This document shows, piece by piece, positions 13,901 to 26,600 of a DNA stretch of 64,000 nt (position 1 is the first letter of the stretch; each line of letters opens with the position of its first letter). Under the pieces are notes generated by a model that did not search any database, was not told the DNA's origin, and was given only the letters and a program-made list of their open reading frames with translations. The position numbers and the translations under genes are program-made. Source of the stretch: Asterella californica (Eukaryota > Streptophyta > Marchantiopsida > Marchantiales > Aytoniaceae); the NCBI GenBank assembly GCA_036924285.1, contig JAYKYS010000006.1, positions 25,766,001 through 25,830,000 of the forward strand. Reading direction: 5' to 3'.

Positions 13901-16900
13901 CGGGTTGATTGTTTCCCTTGCGTTATTTCAGCAGCGGACACCTCTGGTAAGAAGCTGGATCACTTATCTTCCAGTATATAATGCTTCTGTGAGTGCTCTG
14001 ATGCGTATAATAGTAAACCACAACTTGAAGTCAGGCTCGCTCGGAAAATGGGAGAAAAGGATGTAATGGTGGGATTTGCAACGCGTAGATTCACCTTCTC
14101 TTTCCAGCTGGGTGATCTGATACTTGGTCTGTTTGACTGACCATTATAAGTCTCTTCTTCGGAAGGAAGTTTATTCAGAGATGAACGACTCATCATCTGC
14201 ATGAAGCTTTTCGATGATACTTGAAGCTGCATTGATCGGACTTGATAGCATAAGCATGATGTGGTTTTGGAAGATCAGAGTAGTTGCAGAAGACCTGTCA
14301 AGTTCTGTCGTTAGAATAGGTTTGAGTTACTTCAGGCAGAGAAGAGGACACTATCTGGTTCCTTAAGAGCGACGAATGGTTTGCAGGTGTACGAGAACAC
14401 GAGCCTGGTCCCCTGGTTAAATACATGGAGGTTTGCTCCTTTACCCGTGATCACTGTTTTACTTCGTCTCGTTTATCGCTGATGGGATGGATTCAGAAGA
14501 AAAGTACGATTTTTCATGAGCGGAGCTTGTTTGCATTGTTATCGCACCTTGTAATTTATGAACAAACATATCCTGTCTTTTGTTGTCAAAGTCAGGTGTC
14601 AAAACTTCTAATTTGTACACGAATTAACAAGTTACTCCCGAGAAGTCCACTGATAAGTTGGATTTAGCAGGGGCTGTTTTAGGACTTAAAAATATGACTT
14701 TCGACCAAGTGTAGTTTGCTAATATTGTAATTTTTCTGTTCAGTGAATCCACTGATGTTTGGCTTAATAGTTACTCCTTCTAATTGTTTGGAGGTCGGTA
14801 GCAAGTTCAAACGCTGCCCAGGACGGAGGATAGAGCAGCCTCGGAGTGTGTATCTAGGGGCTGTACTCAGGGGTCTGCGGTATCCCGGTAGGCTGTCAGC
14901 CGTTAGCGCTGTACGTCGGTGTCTGATGTACTCTGGGAGGTCGTGATTGGTCTCTCAAATCTCCGTATGTTGGCAGATCTATGGTCGCAAGGCGACAGCA
15001 TGCAAACCTAGTAAGTTCTCTCTCTTTTCAGTGGTAAACTAACTATGGATGGTTTCCGTAGGGAATACACGCTCCGGCACTCAGTGTTCCAGGTGTCAAA
15101 GCTATAGTGTTGGCAGTCTTTACCGGCCTCTTTCTCGCAAGCATTGTAAGCCCCTCGCTCTCAGCTAGTGCTGCTACTGTCTAGCTTCTGTTGGATAGGA
15201 AAACAGTTTTGACCTGAATCGTGATATGCTGCTAGGATAATTTGCCCCGCATTGGGCTTTGCGATATCGTTGTGGATTTCTTTTGGAGGGTGTGATGTCT
15301 TCTTTTCTCCTGACGTTTTCTGTTTGTTTCGGCTTGAGCAGTTACTTTGTATACGCTTAATTTGGCTTGTAATTCTCAACCAAAATTCTTTTCTCAGAGT
15401 CTCGTTCCGAACCTTGTTCCTGGACTGGATCAGAGAGTCGCACTTCCTCGTGACTCCTATCTTCAGGTTGTTGCTACTCCCTCCTCAGTGTCGTAAAGAG
15501 TGCCTGGGATTTGCCTGTACAAGCATTTTCTTCCGGTCAATGATTTACATGTATAATTTTGATTCCCACACTGAGCATACCACATTTGTCGCAATCAGTG
15601 GCAACGTTGAATCTACTTTTGCATTTGGTATTTTTATGCTCTCTCTCATTCGTCCTTATATCTTCAGCCGTGACTCGCGGAATGTTTTTCAGCCTTACTT
15701 GGACTCATCGTAAACATTTCGAGCTGTGCAGGGATATTTTGGAAATATTACGGAGCATCTTCGGGTCGGACCTCCAGTTTATTTTGTTGTGAAAGACTTT
15801 AATTACAGGTGATTACGAACCTACCAGTGATTTGCAGTTACCTTAGTTGAGTATCGTATGCTCACAAGAAGAAGCTCATACGTATCCCTCATCATTCCTG
15901 TTTTAATTGTATGAATATTTGATTCCACGATTTGGAGATACTTTGGGGAATCCGGAGAACGAGGAAGGATCACTGACTTCTTAAGACGTTACTAGTGGCC
16001 GTTCTTGCGCATTTATCATCATTATAGGCTGTTGCGCACGCTGACAATAATATTAAAGGGCGTGTTTCCGGTGACATGTCGCAGCGCTGATGGCAGTGAA
16101 ACAAATCTTCTGTGCTCAATCAGTCATTGCGAACCGAATTCGTTACTAAATGAGGTAGATGCGTGACTGATAATCGAAACTCGTGACTAGTGTATAGAAT
16201 GATGGGAAGGTACTCATTCTTGCAGTATTTTAACATTCTATACAGTTAGTTGAGTGGAAACGGTAATTATCCACTGAACTACAAAGCGTCAATATGTGAG
16301 AAGCTGAAGTCAGAGACCTTTTGCAAAGGAAGAGGAGGTTCAGTTTTCTAGAGGTAACTTTCGTAGTTTCCATGATGTATTTAATCTTGTAATCATCTTG
16401 TAGGTGTCGAGGGCAGCCTTGGTTCCAGACCAAAGCTTTATTGCTCGACCAGCTGCGTCTTGGCTCGATGACTTTCTAGTATGGATGTCTCCGGATGCTT
16501 TTGGATGCTGTCGAATATTTCCGGACTCCTCCTACTGCCCCCCGGATGATCAGGTAACTTCCGAGTTTCTTGAAGGGCAGTGCAATCAGTCGACTTAAGA
16601 AGGTACCACATTGGTGATTCGTCTGCCTTATAGTCCGCGAGGAGCTTATAAATCTCGTCGCATCATACACTTCACGTGTGAACGAGTTGAGAGTTGTAAA
16701 AGCACAGCAAAAACTGGGAACTGAGCACACATACATAGATATAGCCGCAATTATAGTCTGGTTGATTCTCATTTCTGACGTTGCTGTGTGCCTGAAACCA
16801 AACAGCCACCATGCTGCCCGGAAGGTGATGATTACTGCTCAGAAGGTGAAGCTTGCAAAGACTGTACTACGGTAATTGATATCTTCACTCATACGTAGAC

Positions 16901-19900
16901 CATTTTGCTTCCTTGAACTGAGGGTTATAAATGATGATTTGGTGCCAGATGTTTATCATTCGTGGATGTGTTGTGCTACTGGGTATATGTTAAAGAGCTC
17001 TATTGAAAAATCAATTTAGGCAACATTGGATGGTATCGCGAGATATTGTAATGTATATTGTGTTCTCCATTCCAGATTATGAGTAGTCATGAAGCTGATT
17101 GTCTTCCTTGGAGTTTCTGGTTCAGCCATAAAGAGTCAAACCTGTTGCCTTTTGCGCAGTGCTTCTTGCGTGCTGACTTGTTGGACGGACGACCCACAAC
17201 GGAGCAGTTCAAAGAAAAACTACCATGGTTCCTGCACGCTCTCCCTTCAGCAGATTGTGCGAAGGGTGGTCGTGGAGCTTATTCTGCAAGTCTGGATCTT
17301 ACGGGTGAGTGTCAACAGCTCTGCTTCGTCCTGTCGTAAGTTTTTCTTCTCCAAAATTGGTGATAGAAAATGTGAAGGTATGGTCCAATCACCAAGTGAA
17401 CGGGATTCTGCCCACCTTGTGCAGTTTGAATTGTAGCGTTTGTCCTTTATAACTGTGAGAAGTAGTGATCTGTCCAGGAGTCCCTCTAACCTCACTAAAC
17501 TCACTCTCAGAGATTGCACGTAGACACAAGGCAGAGTAAACGCAGAGCACACGCTGAGTAGAATAGCACAGGACTCCCGCAGATGATGATGAGCAGAGAA
17601 TGTACAGGAGAGTGACTGAGAACGTGTGTCTGGAAGAGGTGAAAAACGGTATTCACTTACTTAGGGTCGGGACAAGTTCGCCGCCATGCCAACCCCAATT
17701 AACTGGAAAGGTGTGGATAGTTTAGATTCGAATGACCACGTTATCGCATCAATCTGCGCCTCTCTTGATGCAGGATATGAAGGTGGTGTAATCAAGGCAT
17801 CAGAGTTTCGTTCCTATCACACACCTTTGAATAAGCAGGTACATCCTCCCTCCATTAGCAGTTTAACTCCGCCCTTTGTTGGAGAAAGAAACTTGAAATT
17901 ACCCCGAAAAGCCTGAAATTAGATGGGTTCTTGTAGTCCCAGTTTCCCAGTGTTTGAGAACCGTAATAATTTATTTCACGTGGAAGATTATACTTTTCGT
18001 TGTTTTAGGCAACACGTGTTAGGTCGATCTTGTGACTGCCTTGTGTATATAGGTGCGAAGCCGGACTGGTAACTTTGGTAAAAGCTAGATTTGCAGTGAT
18101 GTAGTGCCTTGTGTAATACTTTTCTTTCCTGTGTGTTTCTCCTTTAGAACTTTCTGAACGTTTGATACATATCTGTTCGCCGATGCTCAATTAATGTACC
18201 GCAGACTGATTACGTAGATGCTCTCCGTGCTGCAAAAGATTTCACAAAACGAATGTCCGATTCTTTGGGGGTAAGCCATTCCACTCCTTTCCATACCGGT
18301 AGCTGCAGGTTTCATTTGGGATTGAGGTACAAGCTTCTGCACCTGTAAAACAGAATCATACGAAGTTGATCGGAGAGGAGGAGAAGTCTCCATCCTATAC
18401 TTCGTGAAGGTCCTAGGGTGATAGGTGATTTCGTCATTATTTCTGTCAAAGATTTATTTGCTTTAATGTACTTGTATCCGTAATTCTGTCGCTTAATCTC
18501 GACTGGTTACATGTCGGTCAGATATGTGTTATATATCTTTGGGTTACCTCAAGTGTGTATGGGTAGTTCCTGCACTGCTATCCATATTTGTGGGTCCTAT
18601 GTAGCGTTTTTAGCGTTTTTGCCTGTTCGCAGTAGAATTCTAGAGTAGCGTAGCAACTATTTTGAACCTACGAGTGAATTCAAATCAAAACTGACGTAAC
18701 TCATTCTGGCAGCACCTTGCTCTAACAATTTGTCAGTCTGCTCCGAACTAAACATTGGTAATGATGTTTTGGCAGATTGAGATCTTCCCTTATTCGGTAT
18801 TTTACATCTTTTTCGAGCAATATCTTGATATATGGAAAACGACTTGGATAAGTCTTCTCCTTGCAATAGGTAAGACCCGAAACATAGCACTAGTAATCCA
18901 CCGGTAGAGGAAACCCTTCCCGGGGTCCGATCATTCCAGTTTCGATTATCGAGCATACTATACGGTTACAAGAGAAGTTAAGTCGGGTGCTGAGCCTTTC
19001 CCAATATCTGTTCCCTAGCAGTTTAGAAAAAGTGATCTTGAATGCTGTTAGTGTCTGTTATCACGGTGAAGTGCTTTACAAGCATCAATCACTTTCCGTG
19101 TTTTCGAACGTGAGCAGACGCAGCAGCTGCTTTCTTCTGAGTTTTGCTTGGCCATCTACTTTGAACTTTGCAGGTGGTGTTTTCTTTGTCAACCTGGGAA
19201 TCACAAGCAGGTGAGGAATTACTCTGGTTACTCGAGGGTTTCCCTTGCTCGATATCAACTGTCGGGAGGGAATTCGAGACTTGTCAGTTTGTCTTCGGAA
19301 TAGTACAGAAGAAGAAATTACATAGAATATGTGTGATAGATCGACCAAAGTACTGATACTGCTTTAAAAAACTTGTGCTATAATGCTGCAGCTTTTGGAC
19401 GTCGTGCATTGTTATCCTGACGATCGCCATGATCGTAATCGACCTGATGGTTAGCGCTTCATGACTCAGCAGCTTTCCTTGTTTTCCAACATTTCATATG
19501 CTTGTGTCGTAAAGCTGATGGTTTCAACTTTTTGATAATGTTTACTCTGCATGTACATTGTGTCTTGCGGTGGGAGTGATGTACTTCTGCATGGGTCGAC
19601 AGTGCAGTGTGTTCTACTAGCTCACAAAGTTTCGTCTTGCAGGGAGTTATGGTTCTTTGGAACATTCAGTTGAATGCTGTTTCTGTGGTAAATCTCGTCA
19701 TGTCCATCGGAATTGCTGTGGAGTTCTGCGTGCATGTCACTCATTACTTTGCGGTAAGTTACTTCTGCCCAATCCTGCTTTCAGAGTGGTTGAGGAAGTC
19801 GTGAGCAGTAGCTGGATCCAGATGCAGTAAAAGAGGATGATGGCTTCCTTCCTTCTAATACCGTTGAACGAGTATGTTCAAGTTAGAAGAGAGTCAAGAG

Positions 19901-21394
19901 AAAGTCAGTCCAACATGGAAGAAAGAATGAAACAACGGAAGCGAAGTTTCACTTTAGATTGCTTGCGTGAGCTGACTGTAAACATCACGTCCAAAGCACA
20001 CGCTTTGAGAGGGAATTGTTGCATATTATAGATATGAAAAGAGGAGAAGCGCGGCAACTAAATTTAGAATTTCTGCATGATGGTGCCAGACGTTAGGATT
20101 TTATGCAGAGATGTATAGCTGTACATGTCGTTATGTTCTTATTGCCATGGACGTACCTTGCATTCAGGTGAGCACTGGGAGTCGAGGTGAGAGGGCGTCC
20201 AAGGCCTTAAAAACAGTGGGAGCCTCTGTACTCAGGTGAAGTTTCCAGACTCCGATGATATGACTAGGAAGGACTCTTGTCCAGCTAAGTCGCTATTGTT
20301 ATTATCAACTATGTCCTCCTCAGTTTTCGTGCATATGGGCGTACTGAACTCTTGAGATTACCTGACAGAAATGTTGTTTCCAGTACAAATCAAGTTTTAA
20401 TAACATTTTACCTTTCAACAGTTAGATGATCTTGATCTAACTGTTGTGTGGAAACCGCTCGACAGCGGAGAACTCAACGTTCTTTGAGGTCCGTCTGATA
20501 AATTACGGGGTAAATTGTGTTGCAGTGGAATTACTCTCACGAAGTTCGCCGGTGTGTTGGTTCTGTACTTCGCCAAGTCTGAAATTTTTGAGGTTTGTAA
20601 GAGTACCAAGAAGTCTGCGTGATGTGGTTCACTGCTGGCGTTGTTTACTTCATATTTTATGCGTCGTAGATTTTCGTTCACCTGTTATCCCTTGATTGAG
20701 AAAGCAAGTGGAACCATTAGTTTCGTCTTAACAGATTGGTTGAGCTAGGTTCTTGTAGATTGGAACTGGAAATGGCGGTTGGATCAAGTCGTCTGAAAAG
20801 TTACCGATCGTTACTTTCAGACTAAAGTTTGTGCTGTTGCAGGTGTATTATTTCCGCATGTATTTGGCGCTTGTGCTTTTGGGAGCTCTCCATGGACTCA
20901 TCTTCTTGCCGGTCAGTGTCTCGAGGGCTTGAGGACTGAAAAGTTATTATTAGGCCCTTTCTGGAAGCTGGGAGTAGGATTCTGTCCAGAGCTTAGATGA
21001 TGTGACGAAGACAGGGTATAAGGTTTGCCACTGTCTTGGGCCGAAGTAACATCATAGTTAGCTGGAACAAAATGCGCAGAATGCTGTATCGAGAATAACA
21101 GAGACACCCATCGTATTGCTTGGATGGGGTGGGATTGTCTGCAACACTCTTCAGTCCGTTTATGCTCGGCAAGGTCAAGGTCAAGGCCAAGGCCGTGCGA
21201 GTCTTGAACCGTGGTCACACGACTGATCTTACTTGGCGTAACCAGTAATGCAAACATTCACGCAACGTTTTTTCTCCCGACCTTTTCTGCAGGTTCTTCT
21301 CAGTATATGTGGCCCTAGCGCGATGAAAGAGGATGCTGAGCAGAGGGCGAAGATTTCACAAGAAGTTTATGCGGAAACAGAATCGTCGACGTAA
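3890..21394 (+). CDS. NPC1: NPC1-type intracellular sterol transporter, complete, 39 exons
   Basis: I joined 39 exons using GT-AG borders and matching phases. The result is 3,885 nt, one open frame from ATG 3890 to TAA 21392-21394, 1,294 residues, a normal length for the family. NPC1 is an RND-fold membrane protein of late endosomes, lysosomes or vacuoles that takes sterol in its lumenal N-terminal domain and passes it to the membrane through the sterol-sensing domain (SSD). Visible in order: signal peptide (1-28), Cys-rich sterol-binding domain, TM1 (about 290-310), first lumenal domain, SSD (about 637-800), Cys-rich second lumenal domain, and a second six-helix bundle. Residues matching the human proton-relay positions are present: E697 in [10 protein letters not shown]709 in VGVDN, and E1183 and H1187 in AVEFCVH. 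The start could also be Met12 (3923). The animal C-terminal LLNF sorting motif is absent. No in-frame stop or broken splice site was seen, so the gene looks functional. Confidence 0.96.
8160..11662 (+). other. NPC1: NPC1 exons 9-17: TM2 and first large lumenal domain
   Basis: Exons: 8160-8233, 8564-8681, 9216-9299, 9438-9530, 9758-9859, 10142-10210, 10446-10541, 11047-11154, 11549-11662 (residues 351-636). Exon 10 carries a hydrophobic helix followed by LEVETRPEK. Exon 11 has the conserved [19 protein letters not shown] block, and exon 12 ends in [11 protein letters not shown]. Exon 16 encodes [11 protein letters not shown] and [13 protein letters not shown], and exon 17 ends in [12 protein letters not shown], which leads into the SSD. 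Exon 15 starts at 10446, which gives [15 protein letters not shown] and matches the plant family. A nearer AG would break the frame. Confidence 0.93.
10817..10910 (+). repeat. intronic repeat, two tandem copies (NPC1 intron 15)
   Basis: Copies at 10817-10850 and 10876-10910 share GTGTGTGGGT(A)GTTCTTGCAT followed by ATCCTCCTGG. The core recurs at 12761-12786 in intron 19, directly against the decayed exon copy, and at 18551-18576 in intron 31. GGTCC(C)TATGTA is found near both the intron 15 and intron 31 copies, so the true repeat unit is longer than the core. Confidence 0.7.
12791..12915 (+). pseudogene. decayed duplicate of NPC1 exon 19 (SSD exon) inside intron 19
   Basis: This segment repeats exon 19 (12429-12557) almost from border to border with about 10 substitutions, roughly 92% identity, and its coding frame is still open ([19 protein letters not shown], ending EVIPFLVLR). 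It cannot be spliced in frame. The acceptor AG and first codon are replaced by the end of an intronic repeat, and the donor side has lost one base (ctt-cg|gtacg instead of ctt-gcg|gtaag). Several changes alter residues (V to A, LF to VV, VK to IE). Flanking intron sequence was not copied with it. Confidence 0.85.
12993..13011 (+). repeat. second, 19-nt fragment of NPC1 exon 19
   Basis: The string AGTTACTTCCACGTCAAGT matches the middle of functional exon 19 exactly. At its two diagnostic bases it agrees with the functional exon and not with the decayed copy at 12791. Short direct repeats of TTTCAGTCCCTAC lie on both sides (about 12971 and 13030). It is a further scrap of the same duplication history. 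Confidence 0.6.
14387..18270 (+). other. NPC1: NPC1 exons 22-31: second lumenal, cysteine-rich domain
   Basis: Exons: 14387-14430, 15062-15145, 15398-15466, 15732-15808, 16085-16154, 16404-16553, 16806-16871, 17160-17304, 17774-17838, 18205-18270 (residues 815-1093). Exon 22 is only 44 nt ([13 protein letters not shown]). Exon 23 has a membrane helix. Exon 24 encodes the conserved [15 protein letters not shown]. Exon 27 reads [23 protein letters not shown]. Exon 28 (66 nt) is a cysteine cluster starting [11 protein letters not shown]. Exon 29 encodes [17 protein letters not shown]. The open frame beginning at 17686 upstream of exon 30 is intron read-through and not coding. Confidence 0.93.
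18776..21394 (+). other. NPC1: NPC1 exons 32-39: C-terminal transmembrane bundle and tail
   Basis: Exons: 18776-18869, 19174-19210, 19392-19449, 19643-19753, 20168-20235, 20526-20592, 20843-20911, 21293-21394 (residues 1094-1294). Exon 32 reads [19 protein letters not shown]. Exon 33 is a 37-nt micro-exon ([12 protein letters not shown]). Exon 35 carries [21 protein letters not shown] with the second pair of relay residues. Exon 38 ends in LHGLIFLP. Exon 39 encodes a short acidic cytosolic tail (about 28 residues after VLLSICGPS), then TAA. No dileucine or tyrosine sorting motif is obvious in the tail, apart from a lone EVYAET. Confidence 0.93.
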
Positions 21395-23600
21395 CCACTG
21401 TTGGATGTGCTTGCTTCTACGGTGTACATTCGGTAAATTTATGTACGGTAGGCAGATGTAAGTCTTTCGGTCCACAGTTGAAGATGTCGGTTCAGTCACT
21501 TCTTAGCTCCTTAACGTTGTGTCAACTTGATCATGTGAGTTTCTGTTATTCTTTTGGCGTGGTGTAACTTCGTACACTGAATCTCTCCATGTATCCTTTG
21601 GTGGCACAAACAGAGTATGTCAAGAACGTGCTGGTCAAAACCCCTTAGTCGCCACTTCGGGCAGGGGCTCAGCGAACACAAAAGGGACACAAGGTTGGTT
21701 TGTGTGAGCACTTCGTACAGATTAAAACTCATAGTTGAACAGGCAGTGCATCCTTCTGCAATAACTAGGTCAAAGGCTCCAAGCCAACGGTCCCAAAGGT
21801 TATATTATTTGAATACGGTGAAATGTCAGCAGATGTGCTTTAGCATACTTTTAGAATCTGTAGGGCACACCTAGGAGGAGAAGTCAAGAGAAAGGTAGAT
21901 AGAGTGCACGAAGATTAGTAGTCAAGCCAGGAAAGACTTTGGGGAAATGAAATTCAGTAGGTGTCTGTCCAAATGTGGTCGAGCAAGTCACATCGGGATT
22001 GGATAATATACTTGTATAGGATGGTGAGGTCCAGTATAAAGATTATCTTAGTTGGATCCTACTGACGTCTCGCTTTCGACATGCATTGGTATATCTGACT
22101 TATGGTGTTAAACCTCCTAACAGACGTCAAAGCTTCTGTCGTTTGGGGTTTGACCATCAGTGACAACTTTGTGCCAACTTGCCCGCAACATCCTGTTGGT
22201 TTTACATTATAAATGTATGCGGTGTGTGCGGATGGACAGTGTTTGGATCAGGTCGTTTTGTGCAGTTGTTGCCAATCTCTTGTGTGTACCATGGTGTCCG
22301 AGCTAGAAGAGACTAGAAGAGCGAAGCCTCGAGCAAACCAATGGTGCTTAAAACAGAATATAACTGGGGGAGCTGCTGCAGTAAAAGAAGCAAGAAAGGG
22401 GGGCGTTTCAGTCTGCGCGAGTCTCCAGAGAATGTAAAGACGTTAGATTCATGGAACGGAGCGATTTTCAGGTTGGAATAGACATGGAGTTTCCCCAAAT
22501 TTTTAGCTTACTAACTTCGGATCACATGGTCTTCGAAGGCAGTAATCAACTGTATCTTCGGCCCTCACTCCTTGGTCACAAACGTACATGCATAGGGGAA
22601 CAAGGAGGAGAACATATTTATGGGGGATCCTGTGAGAGCGTTGGGATGTGAAGCCCAACCCAACCGAAAACGGTTGCAACAGACTTCGTCACGAAGGCGG
22701 GAGCACTGGTTTCTGGGGCGGATGGGAAAGAACGTGGTCCACAATGTCTGCATGCGGAATAAAACGATCCTTGTCATCTCGCACGTAATCAGATCCCTTC
22801 CTTAGACATGGTCAGATCTCCTCCTTAGCACCTGATACATGAGACAATTTAGAATCATGAAATCACCCTATGGGAGGTATGACCGGGGAATACGACCTTG
22901 AGGCTGGTTTCGCCGCATTATTATCCCTAGAGATGCGTCGTCACTTCCATCTTTTCACGGATGATTTCATCTGTTGTACATTACTTGACCTTGCGCGTTA
23001 ATCTAAGTTGCGCTTAAAGTTAATCTCGTTTTGTCTTTTTCAGCTCTGAATTCCTCTTTTAGTTTCTAAATAGATTCACCGAAAATAATTAGACAAGGAT
23101 AACATGTATTGTCTTGTTTAATTATGTCTTCATGAGTACGCATATGTGCATATGTATTCACCGTCTCCAAGTTCGTAAGAGGGGAGTATGCACAGCTCGT
23201 TTAACTTATTACCTAACCCAGCGACGAGGAAGGGTTAGGTAACTAATTAAACTATTAATTCAGCAAACGAGCAAACTCCTATAATTATATGTTCGGAGGC
23301 ACGTCTGGACTTGCAGCACTTATGGTTCAAAAAGCATACATATTTTGTGTAGTTAGCATGCATTTTTAATGAACAGCCGATGCTAAAGAATTCGACAAGG
23401 GCAAGAACTTTTTTCAGTAATAAAACATCTAAAATAAAATTAAGTATTTCGAAGAGCTTCTTATATTCTTCATTTTCTAAACAAGTCAATCAAAAGTCAA
23501 CTTTACCGAAAATAAACCCAAAGTCAACTCTACCAAAAATAAACCTGTCAAAAATATCATTCCGATAGAAAACTTCTTCTTATTTTTAACTTCTTTTTTC
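21395..23600. other. NPC1 3' flank and spacer
   Basis: No gene is supported. The NPC1 3' UTR must begin here, but no canonical AATAAA lies close to the stop; the nearest clear one is at 22758-22763. A hairpin TTACCTAACCC / GGGTTAGGTAA lies at about 23209-23242, after a TGCATATG...GGAGTATGCA pair. Both belong to the dispersed repeat seen at 0.4, 43.4 and 44.8 kb. Confidence 0.4.
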
Positions 23601-23639
23601 TGTTGCACTATTATCCTAAACTTCCTCCAAAACTCACTC

Positions 23640-26600
23640 GAAAACCTCTATTTCAGGCTACGGTCACATGGGCGGACGTTCTCCGTTTCCCAGAAGGCTC
23701 TCGAGAGCAATCATTACTCCGGAGTTTAACTGTCGTGAAATTTTTCACTGTGCACTAGACTCTTTCCACTGTACACAGCCGGTCTTAAAGAAGTTACATA
23801 CGTGCGATGAAAGATAACCATTGAAGCTATATTTTCTTGACATGACACTAACCTCCGCGATGCAATCGGATGTGCCTTGGTCCATATTCCCGTAACTCAC
23901 TTATATAACTAGTGTCGTCGTTTCATTCTACACAGTCCATCTTTATGTTTCAGATATGGATCATTCCTTTCTTCTCTTGGCTGGTTTTCTTCTTTCGCTT
24001 GTTCCTGTTTTACATTTATACTCAGTTTCTTTTTGCGTTTCACTTGCTATAGAAATGATTATAGATAATCATAGTCGATATAACTCAAATGCTCATAGAC
24101 CGTATATTCTTTTTAATATGTAACTTGTTTTTTGCAGAATAAATTTATACTTTACTGTTATCAATAATGGATGTACTGGAGTTCTGCATGCTCTTACTTC
24201 TGAACTTAGATGACTGGAACATCGATGATTTAGATACATGGATCACTTGTTTACAAGGAGGGTCTGAAGATTCATTTGTTCATGTATTAATTTCTTCTCT
24301 GACTTCATCCGTTACGAGTTACCCAAGAAGAAGACAGTTGTGGATTTTTCCGAAAGTGGGTACATGGTGGGAAGCTCTTTTACATGAAGTTTGGACTCTC
24401 CCGCAAATCGATAGAGATCACCAATGGCGATTGAGATTCAGAATGAGTCATACTTTATTAGTCCAGACTGAAGCCTGGACCAGCTATTCTCCCAACACCT
24501 TCTTCATATTATGAACCTGGTTGCTCACATTCCCATCAATAATATTCTGCTATCTCCTATGCCGGATTAAACATTGTCTTTAAGAATTTCAGTATCCTAG
24601 TCCCATTTCAAGACGAGATCCTGTGGTGATCCAGAGCTGCTTTTCATGCATTTGACTTTCATTACGTACCTACACAAAGCTCCATATTTCATATTTTGGA
24701 GACCTAGTCTCCCAACGTTTATAATTTAAATTACAAACTGCTACCGCCGACATGAAACTACGTATGGGTTAAACTACGTTAAGACTAGTTAAACTACGTT
24801 TAGACATTAGACTACGTATGATACAAAATGCTACCGTGGATATGAAACTTCTCGTTGCAAGTTACCATGAATTACTGGAAGGGAGTAGAGCATGTCCTTA
24901 TGAAGCCAACGCGACAGAAGGATAACGCTTATCGTCATCGGTAAAGCCCCACGAGGAACCTCAAACTCTCGAGGATTCTTCTGTGAAAGGATTTAAAGAT
25001 TCTCCTGTGAGAGGAACTTGAAGTATTCCGTAGCAGCCACCAACTCGGCAGAAATTCCTTGTTCGTTAGCCGAGCGTCTAGTGTTAGTGACAACCTACAA
25101 ATGCAGCCCAACTTTCAGGCAATGCACAACCGTCTCCATAATGAATACGGACAAGCGCTCTAAATATCAGGCTCTGACGTTTACAAAAGATAAACGTCAG
25201 ACGTGATATGCATATCCAGTACTTGATCAGTGAGAATAGAGTCAAGTATCATACACGAGTCACCCCCTTCTCCATGAGCTTGAACACACCTACAGTCTCC
25301 GGTGTTACGCTACCTAGCTGCAGTTAAAATTGCAGAAGAGCTCTTCAGTCCTCACTATGTGCTATCCGAGATATGTTTCACGGTTTAGATCTTCCATGAA
25401 CTCTTATCAAGACACAGCTAATTTTCTGTTCTTATAAGTGTATATTCAGAGACTCTTTCTGTAGCAACTCACGAAGACAAATATGAGGAAATGTATTGAT
25501 GATATATATTCCCGATTCAGAATTATGGTGTGAATGAGAACTTCCACATTCATGCTTCGACTGATCTCTCTAATGATCTTGTCAGGAATTCCAAAAGTTC
25601 CTTTGGGCCAAAACGGGTATGTTACCTTACATATAAGTAGTATAAATGAGAACGAATATATATCTGTAACTGAGGTTCAGGACCAAATACAACCTCTGAC
25701 AATCATCGAAACACAACAACCCTTGCATGCTATCTCTCTACGTGGTTTTAGTTACATAGATGAAAGAACTATGTCTATTGCTCCTTCATTCAATGAAAAC
25801 AAGGTTTCAGAATGCTCAGCAGCCGGAGAAATGAAGCTTGAACGTGAGAAATGAGGTCTGAAAACAAGGTTTCAGAATGCTAGCTGCTTGAGTACGCGGA
25901 CCGTAACATAGTGGAAAGCACTACAGACATATTGATGTGATGTCTAACTTTTTTTCTGTTGCATGGGACGTACACGGATCTAATGAACTGCTGCTACCAC
26001 TTGTTCTCGAAGCTTTACATGAGGCTTGTTAATAGCTTCTTTGCAAGTTCTCGTGAAGTAATTGCCGATTAGCAGGCTTCAAAGTGCAGAGTACACCGTA
26101 ATGCACAGGATTCTAACATAAGGTTGCTTTATCATATTGCGTTTAAACCAAAGTTTCTTTCATCGTGTGCTGAAAAGGAGCACTGTAGTTGTAGTGCTTT
26201 ACATCTACATCTCTCCTTTGAGTACTCCTTTCACTTATTCATTTTCCTGACCTGGATACTGTCCTAGAGGATAATTACCTGACATTTAGATTCGGTAGAA
26301 CAAGTTTTGTTTATATGCTTTGTCAAGCGTCAAGATAAAGCAAGCGTTGGGCTGATATGAACTGTTACTGACCATAAAAACGTTCCATGAACGCTAGTAT
26401 TTTCCAGCAAACGCCACGCTCTTCATCGTCGCAGATATCGACAGCGTTAGTCGAACCTTTCAGATGATTGAGGTGAGTTGACCGAGGTTGAGCGATGGAT
26501 ATTGTTGGAACATCCCCGTCCACTTGCTGTGTTTGCTGATTTTAGTTGCTGAGCATAACAACGGAGCACATACACCTTTTAGAGTCGATCCGATAGTGTC

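Larger units (their letters stand above)
11836..13946 (+). other. NPC1: NPC1 exons 18-21: sterol-sensing domain
   Basis: Exons: 11836-11913, 12429-12557, 13326-13521, 13815-13946 (residues 637-814). These form the five-helix SSD shared with HMG-CoA reductase, SCAP and Patched. Exon 19 contains the helix ending EVIPFLVLA. Exon 20 opens with [16 protein letters not shown] and holds [18 protein letters not shown]. Exon 21 carries the last helix ([20 protein letters not shown]) and then a short cytosolic Cys-containing loop. Intron 19 (12558-13325) holds a decayed second copy of exon 19, described separately. Confidence 0.95.

Noticed and set aside
14790..14945. Possible SINE in NPC1 intron 22
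   Set aside because: Only a weak B-box-like AGTTCAAACGC and a GC-rich patch; no convincing A box or ends.
22758..22763. AATAAA as the NPC1 poly(A) signal
   Set aside because: It lies about 1.36 kb beyond the stop, and plant genes often lack the canonical hexamer, so assignment would be a guess.
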